Below, piece by piece: positions 22,579 through 34,314 of a stretch of 60,000 nucleotides of DNA (the first letter of the stretch is position 1; the number at the start of each line of letters is the position of its first letter). Source of the DNA: Polytrichum commune (taxonomy: Eukaryota > Streptophyta > Polytrichopsida > Polytrichales > Polytrichaceae). The translations under genes were made by a program, and so were the position numbers. Where the stretch lies: the NCBI GenBank assembly GCA_950295325.1, contig OX485805.1:39111501-39171500 (forward strand). The letters run 5' to 3'. The notes below the pieces were generated by a model that had not been told where the DNA came from, ran no database searches, and was given only the letters and a program-made list of their open reading frames with translations.

Positions 22579-22835
22579 GAGTTATCCGTTAATTCAACCT
22601 GAGTTTTGGTTGGGAGTTGGGTGTTTTGCATACATCACCTTCCATGTTCGATAAGTTTTCATTGCATGCTTGGAGGTGGTGTGGAGATTCGAATGAAGAA
22701 AGTTCTCTATCTATTCATTGGGGACCAAACTCATTTTAAGAGGTGCCAAAATCAGTGTGGTCCTTAACAAATCGTTGTAGAATGTTCTTCGTTCAAACCT
22801 CCACACCATCAATACTAAGTACACTCTGACCTCCC
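22579..22835. repeat. Foldback repeat family member, partly decayed
   Basis: The left arm (gagttatccgttaattcaac, ttggttgggagttgg, gcatgcttggaggtggtgtg) matches the left arm at 32785. After the centre (accaaactcattttaagagg) an inverted arm begins (cttcgttcaaacctccacac) but loses similarity near 22830. It is a truncated foldback. Confidence 0.65.
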
Positions 22836-23396
22836 TCCTATCACGCCTATGGCAACCAAAGTGCACGTTGTGTTAATGAGGTCTACAATGTTAACATGGA
22901 TATGTGATAATAGAAAATTAGTTCAATGTGTGACATTATGGAATAACACAAAGTCAACATTGCAATAATGACAACAATTACAAAAATGACAATGTGATGC
23001 ATGCGAGCATGTGGTTTGAATCCTTTGCTGGATTATTATATTATCAAAGTTCAAACCCCATGATCGGTCTACACTAGCTAGCATTTGATAGTTAGCTTGT
23101 TAAGTGGTCAAATGTGTACAATATGTACACTAACCCAAAGGAAAACCTTGTGCGGAGGTGTGTGACATCTAGCAAAACCATGACCATTTAAAAAAAAATT
23201 CTGGACAATTGAAAGAAGTAACTTATATCATTGTCACAAAACATACAAGGTTATTATGACATGGAAAAAGAAATTAATAATAATAATAATAATAAAATCT
23301 TGGGTGCATCTGATGGAACCACACAACGGTCCTTAATCAAGGTAAGAAGCATGAGTAAACTTAACTATATCAATAATTAAAGTAGAGGCGCCTATT

Positions 23397-23680
23397 CTAG
23401 ATCAAGGTTCCATAGGAAATTTGTAGCATACCGCAATTTTGATTGGGTTGGGATTGAATTTTGATTGGGCCAGAATCAATAATGCCATGACACATGTCAT
23501 GGTTTTGAGTGCTGACGTGCGGAGGAACTAATAGTTCAAATGAGCGGTTATGGCGGACATTAGACATTCGTAATATGTTCGGGTTAATTTTTGGCTTCAA
23601 AAATCCATAGTAATTTTGATTTAAGGAATAATATTACCAAAAGAAAATTGGAGTCCTCGTGATTTCTATCTTCCTACGTG
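23397..23680 (-). repeat. Dispersed repeat, inverted relative to 47440-47730
   Basis: The reverse complement of this segment matches 47440-47730 over roughly 280 bases (gccaaaa.ttggccc/aaccc, acatatta, catgacacatgtcatg against gacatgtgtcatgacac, attgaaattcagt). The two copies lie 24 kb apart in opposite orientation. Non-coding. Confidence 0.6.
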
Positions 23681-26600
23681 GGAAATCTCACCACCTCATA
23701 CTTCTCCAAATTTGGCGCAAAATCTCTTAAGTGATTGGTAATGGGCACCTCTACTCTAGATGTTTTTATATGCCAAGTCATCTTCCTAGCAAAACCATAT
23801 TCAACGTCACACACACTTAGCCAAACCTATAATTATGTTTCAAATAAATCTAGACTTATTCATGAGTTCTGGCCATAATGAAATTTTATATGTGCAATTG
23901 TATCGGCACACCCTATGATAGAAATGACAATGACTAATCCTAGATGTGGATTGCATCTCTTGTTGTAGCACATTTTAGTTGCATGCACAATGTGTTATTT
24001 GTGAAACAAAATACACATTTAGAGGGAATATTCGACCATGTTGCTTTTCAAAGTATGTATAATTGGAGTTTCATTATATTCCTCCAAATGTTTTGTTTTT
24101 ACATTGTGCACATCTTAACTATGCCAAAAATACTTTCACATGCATTATTAATTTTTGGACAAGTTTTTTTTGTCAATATTTACTTAAATCCTAGTCCATA
24201 TTTGTGTATATATATGTGTATGTGTGTGTGCATGTGTGTGTGTGTAAATATGAATATGAATTTGACCGTGATGCATGCAGATGACAAGGAGGAGTTATGC
24301 GTTTCTCTAGCCTTCAACAAAGAGAAGCATTCTCTTCTTCTAGTTCTACAATATCAATAGAGGCTTAATTTTTTAGTGGAGTATCCTACCCAAGTCAAAT
24401 TTAGTTGGAACTTTAAATGGCAACCAAAACATGACACCATTTAATTCAATTAGCATGAATTACAATACAAATCCACACAATACTATAAGCCCATTAGAAG
24501 AAAAAAAACAATGCAACTTTTCACCATCATTCTTTTGTTAAATTCTTTGCCAAGTATATACTATCTACTCAAAGTGAGAGACCACAAAATTTGTCTTAAA
24601 AATCTAATGGCACTATGTACCTCCAAACGGTCACCAAGTCCAACACTAATCAAAAATTTCAAACACTTCAAATAAATTTAAGACGTAGCAAGGTGACCAT
24701 AATATGTTTTTGACATTGCAATGAGGATGCCTATGATGTAGGAAGACATCAACAAATCACATTCAATATGTGACCAACAAAAACATCGGACACCCATGCA
24801 AGTGACTTGAGCACTCGAATACGCTCCTAAAGCTATAAGTCGAGTCACGAGTGTGTCTATGTGTATAGAATTCCCAACACCATCAATGAAGTGTCCTTGT
24901 TTCTACATTATGACCTAGGTAGTCTTCCTAGATGTTGAAAATTTATAGCAACCCTTGTGTTGAACATTGGCCTATGGACTATACTTTACACTAAACTTCA
25001 AATCGTGTCCGGGGAGGTTTTTGGGCTTAATCAATCTAGATTCTAGTGTTTCCAAGTCCAACCGGTTACATGTTGACATCTTTCGGTTTTTCTTTATCGA
25101 TTCAAGTTATGTTCTCTAAACTGTTCTAAAATGATCGTTAATTTTCTTGAAGTCTTGAACTTGAACTGGTTATTTCTCAAACTCAACCGGTTCATTTGTA
25201 ACTAGCAGTCAATTCTTCTCGTTTATTATTATTAATGATTTCAAAGCAATTCATGTAGGTACACTAAATATAAAGTAGAGGGACATGCCTAAATCCAACA
25301 CAATTTACATTTATCTAGACATCTTTATTTGATTTTGAAACGGACTTTAAGATCAAGTAGAGATTGGATGACGTGTTCAAAATGTGTTGATTATTCTAAG
25401 CTCAATAGTCAACAAGGTTGGGGGGACTTATACAACCACTTTATGAGCAAGGGGATCTTCACTATGATAGTGAATGAGATTTTCATATGAACCCCGAAAA
25501 TTGTGAGGTGAATGCTTATTGGCATGATTTTGGATTTGCTAATCACTTGCACTAATTGTGTGTTTCATATCATATGAGAAGTGGGTGCAAACAAATTTTT
25601 AAAAGAAACTTTTGAATTACACACGGCTACATTAGATATAAAATATCATGGCTCGATGATATTACCTCACTATTATCCTAAATGTCATTTAGGATATTGG
25701 AGTGTAGTTATAGTTTGCTCTAAGACTTTAGGGAAGAACACACTCAATAGAGAACACTTACCTTGGATGTTGACAATTAGCATGCGATGACATCGGTTGA
25801 GGTGATGAGCTCAAGGTATGTGAGAGATATTTTTTTGTGATCAAAGTTCATATGCTCTTGGGATCTCTAGTCGAAGTGAAGTTTTGGTCATTATAAAGTG
25901 CTCATATTGAGCTTCACTACTAATACAAGGGGGGGGAGGGCATATTGAGCTTCACGTGTGTTTCAAATGACATTTTTGTGTGGTTACTTCGGTGTCATAT
26001 GTCGAGTTTTCTTTACATCATAACAAGCAAGTTTGCATGTTTGAAAATGTACATATGAAGCATTTGGAATATAATGCATGGAAATGGCCCCAATGTAGAA
26101 TAAGAGCAATACGCTTTATGTCTTTGTATCATTGTTTACAAAATAAGAATCCTAGTTTCTTCAATTGCCTCATTGAAGCCGTTAGAAGTGATGATTCCAC
26201 GAGTGCTTTCATCCATCCATCGATTCTTTAAAGAATTTCAACAATTATATATCCAATCTCGATAATTAAAATGCAAGGAATATGATTTTTTCATATCTAG
26301 CCCCTTATTTTCCATGTACTTTAAATGTACCACTTAGGTGACTTTACGATGTTGTGTCAAATGCCACAACACATAAGATAATGTTTCACACACCTAATCG
26401 TCATTTTGGGTCATCTACCAATAAAAATTTGAACCCTCATAAATTTTTCATACGAAGTTCAAATAAGACCTACTTTGGTACGTTGGAATCCCCTTTCCAT
26501 TACTAACAAGAAACATGAATAATAGATACTATGTGCCTTTTATGTCATTCTAGTTAGAAATGGTAGGTTATATACCAAATTACAAAGTTGGAAAGAGTTG

Positions 26601-27405
26601 GTGACCTAATTTTATACCCCTTTGATTCGAAGTAGGTACTATGCATATGTACTCATGAAAATAAATTGATATATTTTTTACCAATTTGTTGACGCATATT
26701 AAGAAGTTTTACTTTTACTTTGATTGCGTGTGGCTTTGATTGACAAGGGAGTGGCTTCCCCATGAATTGTGGTTAAAGTCCAAGTTAGCACCCCCAAACT
26801 ACTATTTTTTATTGTAAATACGGTGGCCATATTTGATACCGTGACCTACCCTTCATTACAATAAATAAATAAATATATAGTATCCCACATTATACATTGT
26901 CATGCATTAAAATAGTGTGGAGCCTTATTGAACCTAAGAAGTTGTTTTTGCATCAATCTCTCCACATATCCATCCTACCCAAGTGAATTCTATGGAGTAC
27001 CAAATTTTAAATTATTTTATAGAGTGCCCAAAATTTACAACGATTCAATTCCTAGATACATAAGGATAACAAGGAAAGCTTTCAGTTTAGTTGAAGTCTC
27101 TTTTTTGGAATTAAAGCATATATTCAAATCTTCGATTCCAAATTGCTCAAAGTAAGAGTAAGAGTCAAGACAAGTATGAATTGAATCTTACTTTGTTGAA
27201 AGTCCCTCAAATGTACACTATTTTCTATCCAATAAAAATATATTGCAACCTACAACATAGAGCTCTGATATTATATATTGTGTGAGATTGGAACATATTG
27301 TGCATCCTTAACAACATCTCCAACGTTTTTAGTGATAGTTTCCTTGTTCTTAATTTGGCACACAATAATTACCATAAGCATTGTTGCAAGCAACATAAAA
27401 ACTAC
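23681..27405. other. Gene-free stretch with repeat fragments
   Basis: The 138-codon frame at 23944-24360 is AT-rich low complexity ending in a TG-rich run and has no domain. 25010-25215 is a copy of the AACCGGTT-type repeat (compare 1-50 and 44940-45125). 25360-25530 belongs to a family also seen at 35505-35660 and 48525-48690 (gtcaaca..aa.tggggg, atgaatgagat, catatga). I see nothing else. Confidence 0.45.
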
Positions 27406-27560
27406 AGTAATTTTTGTATTTAGTGTCATATGCTATTTTATGTCACTTTGGTAACTTTTCAAGTGACACTTCTTGTGAACAAGTTTACAAGTAGTGTCAT
27501 CCCAACTTACTTTTCGTTCATCCAAATGCCAATTACATCAACAAATTTTCCATTACAATC
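27406..27560. mobile_element. Truncated MITE of the 'CACTAAATA' family
   Basis: ttttgtatttagtgtcatat, then ttatgtcactttggtaactt, then gtgacacttcttgtgaac, matches the left third of the 33929-34314 element (tatttagtgtcac, ttatgtcactttggcaactt). The right end is missing. Confidence 0.6.
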
Positions 27561-27581
27561 TTTAAAAAAAGTTTTTCATTA

Positions 27582-27795
27582 CAACCATCCATTGCGACTT
27601 CTTCATTGCAACTCATGGCGAAAAAAATGTATAAACAAATCATGTTAGCTGACAACCAAGCGTCGACTTGGTTGTCGATAGATAGCCCAAAAACATCATA
27701 CATAAAACCTACGATTACAATTCTAAACTGATTTATTTATGCATTTTCTCAATGAGTCGCAGTGAACAAACAACAATGGATGCCATTACAATCCA
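27582..27795. repeat. Hairpin element related to 48021-48269
   Basis: The left arm cattacaaccatccattgcg..gcaactcatggcgaaaa..aatg.ataaacaaatca is inverted on the right as tgatttatttatgcattttctcaatgagtcgc..ccattacaatcc. The arms are about 70 bases with mismatches. The same arms form the element at 48021-48269. Confidence 0.65.
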
Positions 27796-28282
27796 GAACT
27801 GTAAGTTTTTTTCAAGTGAGTGACATCTAAATTAAAAGTTAGAGTAGTAAAAAATACATAAAACATCAATTGGAGTTTAGGAGTCACGTGAATCGATTAC
27901 CCAAACTTGGGTGAGGCGGTTAGAGGGAAGGAGGGAAGAAAAAAAGAGAAAGTCACGCACGCGCGCGCACACACACACATGATCGGGAGGTTTAGATTAG
28001 GCGAGCGCGTGAGGGCTCGATCACTTACGTGTGGTACTATTTTCTTGTTGGGCAATGTCATTGTAAGCGAGACCCCTTGAAGCCCAAGTACCATTCGTAT
28101 GTGGTATGTATGTATAGTGTACATGCGAAAGGAAGGCAAAGGATGTACCGTGACTTGTCTACTTTGGGTGTTTGTGGTTTCAAATTTTTGGGTTGTGGTT
28201 CATATGATTGCCGTCTAGCACCGGTCGTCCTCCCGTAGGCTAAGTACCTGCCTACTCCCCAATTATGTTAACCGGATATCGC

Positions 28283-28311
28283 ACGGATGGATGGATGGAT
28301 GGATGGATGAG
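28283..28311 (+). repeat. (GGAT)n microsatellite
   Basis: About six tandem GGAT units. Confidence 0.9.
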
Positions 28312-28902
28312 TGTTCATTTCAATTGTTTCATATAATTGAATTCATAGGTTTCAAACCCTTTATTAACCATAATCACTAATTTGACCACGTAGACAACAA
28401 TTATCTATGTTGTTGATCGATAGAGTAAGTAGATATTTCTCATCGATGGAATACCATTGTGAGCTCTCATGGGTTGATTCGGTGTTACTAGAAGAAAACT
28501 AGTCCATCGCAATTGTCCATCGCAGTTTGTGCATGTTGTAAAACACGTGAAAAAAATTTGTGTAAATAAACAAATTGGGTCATCAATTGGATTCTTCTGC
28601 TTGTTCACTTGTTGCCATGTGGCATGCCATGTAGGATTTTTCATTCATTCGACTTTCTTTGGTCCCTGAAAAACCTTCAAGGTGTGATGTAAAGTGAACT
28701 TGGACCATCTCTAGCCCTCTTGACCGATCACATAATTTTGTATATCACAGATCAAGGGCCCTCAAGCTCTAGTATAAAGTGGCCCTACGAATGCATGACT
28801 TCATTCCGTATTTGAGGTCACGTTTTCATATGATCAAACTCCTCGCTACTAAGGTAGGGGTGGCAATTTCTGTGCGGGTCCTAAAGTCGACCCCTATGGT
28901 CG

Positions 28903-28963
28903 GAAGCACCTATCTAGGTGCTTTTACTTGGGTTTACAAAAGCACCTATCAAGGTGCTTTTAC
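28903..28963. repeat. Two successive near-identical short hairpins
   Basis: aagcacctatctaggtgctt and aagcacctatcaaggtgctt lie 16 bases apart. Each is a 9-base-arm palindrome, so the pair can also fold with each other. Confidence 0.8.
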
Positions 28964-29678
28964 CGTTCACAGCGCTGCCAACATTTCATTGGCTGCCAAC
29001 GGTCGGTTTTAGAAATCCACCCTGTGGATATACCACGTACCCTATGTGCGAGTGTTGGTCACTCTACAAGGTTTCCTTTAAAAATTTGTAGGAAATCATA
29101 AACATGCTGGAAAATTTTGATTTTTTCATAGTTGCTCTTGCACCAGCTTTGCGGAGCGCTCGAAATTTATAAAAAAATAGTTTCAGCATCCCAACTAGGC
29201 ACATCTGAAATTTGGACAGAAATTGGCACCCCCACCTTAGGAGAAACTAAACCGCAACACACACACGGGCTCTCGATCCATCGACGTGCATTGTAACTCG
29301 CGGTAAGTAAGTGGCATTCTTTAATGCTTCTCCAAAGTCATGGTTTTACATTCCTAGCTAGCTGCGTGTTTAAACCATTGATACGTGTTTTAATTACGTG
29401 GAGTGGAGTTAGTCAATGTGAGATCTCGGCAAAGGACCACACAAAATTAATTCTCCTCCTCCCCAAGATATTCCTCATTCAACTCAACTATTGTACTTGT
29501 TTAAACTTTAGGTATGGCCATGACCGCCCCTTATTTGATGCATGTTCTAATTAGCAACGTACACATGGAAATTTAATCACCGGGCCTCTTGCACAATTCA
29601 AAGTTCGGTAACTAAGGTGAAATGTTCATGTTAAAGAATGAAATCTGATCCACACGACTTTCGTAGTCAACAATTGAT

Positions 29679-29845
29679 AGTACCGTGGAGGGCTCTCTAT
29701 TCTGACACAAAATAAGCATGTTATTTTCTCCTCAATTTTTTTTTGGTCACATGTCATGCTCACATTTGTTGATACCACTTGTATCCCACGTGGAAACTAC
29801 GTTCCAGTACAAGTAAAGGTGAAATAGAGAGCCCTCTACGGTATA
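29679..29845. mobile_element. Stowaway-like MITE (about 160 bp) with TA flanks
   Basis: The ends CCGTGGAGGGCTCTCTATT and AATAGAGAGCCCTCTACGG are reverse complements with one mismatch and are flanked by TA on both sides (29681-29682 and 29842-29843). A TA duplication, small size and no coding capacity fit Tc1/mariner-derived MITEs. The end sequence is not the classic CTCCCTCC, so the superfamily is tentative. Confidence 0.65.
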
Positions 29846-30073
29846 TATAAAGTCTATATTAGAAGCCAACAAGATCCAAGTGTTTTTCAAATCCTCTTTA
29901 CTGTAGAGTGATGTCCGGTTCAACACTTTGAGTGCCACATGGAAAATGTGAATGCCACATAGAATTTAGTGGGTCTTGAATACGAAATAAGTCAAAAATT
30001 TCAATATGTGCGTATGTGTGTGTGTATATATATATATAATATTGTTTCAAACCATTATAGCATCTTACGGCAT

Positions 30074-30075
<2 letters not shown>

Positions 30076-30110
<35 letters not shown>
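30076..30110 (+). repeat. (CT)n microsatellite
   Basis: About 17 tandem CT units. A similar (TC)n run occurs at 45202-45237. Confidence 0.95.
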
Positions 30111-30111
<1 letters not shown>

Positions 30112-30756
30112 ATTGGTGGTTAATGAAATTTTATGTGTTATATATACATATGATGGTGCATTCTACATTGTAATACCTACGCATGTGGGTGTACAAAAGG
30201 GGTATCGATTGAACAAGTCTTTTACATCATACACATAGGAGGGATATTGTTGAAGGTAAGTTTGTATGTTTACTTTGGGTAATTATGTGATGTTTTTAAT
30301 TTGTATGAGTACAACAAACCCATCATCCAAGTTTTATATGCAAAATTAACATTTTGATCATTAGCACATGTATTTAAGACTACGTGTAATCTCAACATTC
30401 CAATGTCTAATCTTATTTTTCTTTCAACTTTATTTTTGTGTATAGGAGTATTCATTTGAAGGTGATGCATGTATGTTATGTTTATCCTAATAAGTATGGA
30501 CTTTTGGATGGAATGAGCATGCAGTTGTTGGCATTGGCTCAAAACAACTTTGAACACCAATTTTCAAGATAAACATTTTTAAAATGAGTGTTGGACATGC
30601 TATTATGTGAGCACTTCCCTACCCTCAATTTGATGATTTCTTCCAAGCCAATTTTGAGATTCCGAAATGTATGGTAGGTAGTGTAACAAATTATGGGATG
30701 ACACCCGTAACCTTACTGCACTCACCAGGCGCAATACATGACTTCATAGGGGTGCT

Positions 30757-31150
30757 ATCCATCTCTTTTGTCATAGGGAGTTCATGATGCAATAAGGTCT
30801 ATCAATCTTAAATGGGTACCATTTTCAAACAATCAACAATGTACAACCCTCTTAAGACTAGAAATCTAGGGTACTTGTACATGTCTTGAAGTCCTAAAAC
30901 GTTATCTGTTTAAGGTTGATACAACATATGTGACTTCATATGTCACTAGTATCCATCTCTTTTGTCATAGGAAGTTCATCATGCAATAACTTGGTGTATC
31001 AACCTTAAATGGACACCGCATTCAAATAGTTAGGTACTCATGTACAACCTTCTTAAGAGCTAAAATCTAAGGAACTTGTACATATCGAAAAACCTTAAAA
31101 CGTTTTCCCAATCAAGGTTGATACACCGTACATGTTTTCACATACATGTG
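30757..31150 (+). repeat. Tandem duplication, unit about 194-200 bp
   Basis: atccatctcttttgtcatag begins at 30757 and again at 30951. The following blocks repeat in order: gttcatgatgcaataa, tatcaatcttaaatgg, tgtacaaccctcttaaga, cttgtacatgtc, cctaaaacgtt, aaggttgatac. The copies differ at many positions, so the duplication is old. Each copy contains inverted pairs (tatcaaccttaa and aaggttgata). Confidence 0.8.
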
Positions 31151-31774
31151 CCAAGTTATTGCCTTGCATGGAAATGCATTAGAAGGGCACACGGATCAAT
31201 GTACTATGCAAATTATATAATGTGACTCTTCAATGAGCATAATGTGTATGAGAGCAAGGGAAGATATAAGGAATGCCTTTTAAAAGGAAGAGAGAAGAGA
31301 GAGAGAGAGACGTGGGAGAGGATATGGAGGAAGGAAGAAGTAATGACAAGAAGGAGACGGTTGATTTGTTGCATTTAATCTTGCTAGACTATTAAGTTAT
31401 ATCTAGTCACCTTTGGACCCTTGATGTGGCACCTAAAGAGAATTTTTCCTTCTCTAAATTTTTTTGAGGATGTTATAAACGTGAGCCCACTACATTAGAA
31501 ACATAGGTTACTAAGTCACGATAAAGAAAAACCATCCTATTGAACACCCATATGCAAGTGACTCCACTCAAGTGTGGGTAGGGAACTTCATCCACGAAAA
31601 GAAAAAGAAAAATATTGACATCTATATCATGACATGAATAAGAGCCCATTATCTTTATCAAGTTTGATGTAGGATGTGATGCATGCCTTTTGTTGGTGGG
31701 CTTGGCATATGGGGGGAACTCTAGATTCGAAGAAAAGAGGTAATAAGGTAAATTGGTCTTAAGTGGCTACTTTT

Positions 31775-31990
31775 CTTAATAGGACCCTTAGATTTGATTG
31801 GTATGTGGTTCCGTGAGGATCAAAGAGCAAACATCATAAAAGACATTTGTTTGAAAGAGATTGGACTACGTCCTCAAACCTTAATCATTACTCTACACTC
31901 AGTAGTGAACACAATTGGGAGGACCTTTGTGTCCAGTTAAGAAATCAACAAACACACACTACCAATAACCATAACTAAATTCCCCTCACC
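31775..31990 (+). repeat. Dispersed repeat, second copy of the 10413 family
   Basis: ctttagattt-type start, gattggtatgtggttccgtg, aggatcaaagagcaaacat, cagttaagaaatcaacaaac and ataactaaat follow the same order as at 10413-10590 and 33645-33870. Confidence 0.6.
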
Positions 31991-32784
31991 TCAGTAATAT
32001 CATCAACCAAAATGTGATATTTGTCATATATCAATGCATTCCTTCGTCTCTAAGAAAAATGATCAACTTGCATTTGTTTCCTCAAGTCGAATACCACGTT
32101 GAATGGGGGACTCACGACAAACCTAATCATGCACACCTAAGGCAAATGGTGCTAAAACCCAACGAACCTCTCCAAGACTTTCCCTTCAAACCCTAAACCC
32201 GCGACCATCATGGGATTAATCAACCCTATTGCATCCCCCATGATACATTCAAACTCTATAAGGTAGAAATACCATAACCTGTTAACCACCCTCTAGCCGT
32301 GCACTAGACCACCGTCATAATGGTGAAGTGCCATTTCTAAAACGGATCATGGCTCGGCGACAACTTCAATGCGTGTACACTTAGTGTAGCCAATGAGAGT
32401 CAAGTGTTAATGTACTCATGAGGTAACCGACTTAGGCGATGTTCTGTATGGAAAGCAGATCATTGTGTTCGGTATCGGGAGAATCTAATGAACGAGTAGG
32501 GGGTCGGACAACTTTCCACTTTGAAAAATTGTAGCATTTTTTGTATAAGGCAGAAAAATATGAAAGAGCTTGCATTCTTCATGAATCCTTCTCGCCTATC
32601 TTGGAAAATTATCTCACGATTGTCAAACAAGATCTTCAATGCAAGTCACCTTATTTTCACGGGTTATGGTATTTCTACCTCAACTCTTTCATAAAACAAT
32701 CTAAGGTGTTGATTGCCGCCCGTTCATCGTAGCACACCACCCACCAAAATTTGAGCCCACATGTGATGAAATGCTCCCCTCTAT

Positions 32785-33110
32785 TAGAGTTATCCTTTAA
32801 CTCAACCGGAGTTTTAGTAGGGAGTTGGTTGTTTCGCATGCATAACTTTCCATGTTCGGTAAGTTGTGGGTGCATGCTTGGAGTCAATGTGGAGGTTTCC
32901 ATATTGGTTCATTGGGTATCAAACTCATTTTGGCGTCTCTTGGCATGCCAAAATGAGTTTGGTACCCAATGAACTAATATGGAAGGTCCTTCGTTCAAAC
33001 CTCCACATTGACTCCAAGCATGCACCCAAAACTTGCTGAACATGGAAAGTTATGCATGCGAAACAACCAACTCCCTACTAAAACTCCGGTTGAGTTAAAG
33101 GATAACTCTA
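32785..33110. mobile_element. Complete foldback element, 326-bp near-palindrome
   Basis: Two arms of about 156 bases are separated by a 14-base spacer (cgtctcttggcatg). The left arm runs from tagagttatcctttaactca to caaactcattttgg; the right arm runs from ccaaaatgagtttggtaccc to gagttaaaggataactcta. They are inverted copies with a handful of substitutions and one insertion of about 12 bases in the right arm. A transcript from either strand would form a long hairpin, a natural source of small RNAs. At least four decayed relatives lie at 665, 22579, 41697 and 49500. No coding capacity. Confidence 0.92.
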
Positions 33111-33318
33111 TTACCTTAAAAAACAACCAACTTGCAATTGAAGTTCCCTCGAATTGAGTGGGCGGAATGGGGACTCATGCATGCATGCTTGCTCGCTCAC
33201 ACGCCCGCTCGCTTTGTGCCCGAAGTGTTGGGGTGCCGGCACTCATGACGGCATTGCCAAGAACACTCCACGATGCACTCCAACACGCCCACCCGGTGTC
33301 AATAAGTTACTACTACTA

Positions 33319-33332
33319 CCCCCCCCCCCCCC
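33319..33332 (+). repeat. Run of 14 C
   Basis: One of about ten C or G runs of 13 or more bases in the window. It lies in a GC-richer segment (33154-33460) with no supportable gene. Confidence 0.95.
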
Positions 33333-33644
33333 TCTTCCTCCAAGTGTCCTTGAGGTTGCACTTGCGGGTGACTCGCCAAGCACTCATCATGCGGTCACTT
33401 CGAAAGGAGCCACCGGGACAAATCCGAACTTCCGACCCTCGAATTTCTATTTTTCTTTGAATGCCAAAAAGGAAAGGAAATGAATAAGGAGCGGATTTTC
33501 TCAAGGCTAGCATGGGTGGGTGGAGCTACTAGATTTGGCCCTAGATAGCCTATGATCTAGATTTGGGGGTAGTGGGTCTTGAATAGCCGGTTTTTTTTTC
33601 CTTCTTTTCTTTTCTTATTGGACACATGTATTTGGATATTTTTC

Positions 33645-33870
33645 TTAACTAGACATCTAGATTTGATTGGTGTGGGGTTGGTTGAGGTGTCGAGCAAAAA
33701 CAAACATCATCAAAGACACATGTTTAAGAGCGGCTAGAATGGGTTTTTGAATTATGTTGTCTACTACTTTCTTTCTTTTTTGTGGTGAATGTACATTAGG
33801 GGACTTATGTTTTCAGTTGAGGAACCAACAAACGTGCATTTCTTGTAATCATGATTGAATAAGGGGAGGT
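33645..33870 (+). repeat. Dispersed repeat, third copy of the 10413 family
   Basis: ttcttaactagacatctaga, tttgattggtgtggggttgg, aaacatcatcaaagacacat, gttgaggaaccaacaaacgt and aataaggggaggtc match 10413-10590 and 31775-31990 in order. Confidence 0.6.
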
Positions 33871-33928
33871 CTCGTTTTTTGTATGCGTTTTGTTGATGCG
33901 TCGTCTTAGATTTGTTGATGCGACACTA

Positions 33929-34314
33929 CACTAAGTATTGTATTTAGTGTCACGTGGTGTTTTATGTCACTTTGGCAACTTCCCTAATGACACTTCTTAC
34001 GAGTAGGTTTACAAGTACTATTATAGATGATTGAGATTTGGATGAAAGCCGTGCCAATTATTAAAAACAAAGTTTGGTAGATTTTGCATCCCTTGCAATT
34101 ATGTAATGAAATGTTATCATGGATGACTGAAATTTGGATGAGGAGTATTTTAGTTTAAGTAACATTAATTGATAGACTATAACTCCATAATGCTCAAAAT
34201 TCTTCACAAGGAATGACAAATAATTTTAGGTTTACATTTAGTGTTGGTGAAACTCCACGGGCAGTTTACAACTAGTATCGAGCAAGACGGTGACATTAAA
34301 TACAAAATTTAATG
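33929..34314. mobile_element. MITE, reference copy of the 'CACTAAATA' family (386 bp)
   Basis: The left end begins CACTAAGTATTGTATTTAGT and continues GTCAC. The right end is GTGACATTAAATACAAAATT and continues TAATG. The 25-base inverted repeats have about four mismatches. Each terminal repeat is itself nearly palindromic (CACTAAgTATTGTATTTAGTG). No coding region. Related copies: 3736, 20629, 27406, 41130 and 58034. Confidence 0.8.

Noticed and set aside
33154-33513. Frames through the GC-richer segment, one containing PPGQIRTSDPRIS
   Set aside because: The wording resembles spurious peptides often produced from non-coding DNA such as tRNA-like sequence. I looked for a tRNA on both strands, but no cloverleaf could be drawn by eye.
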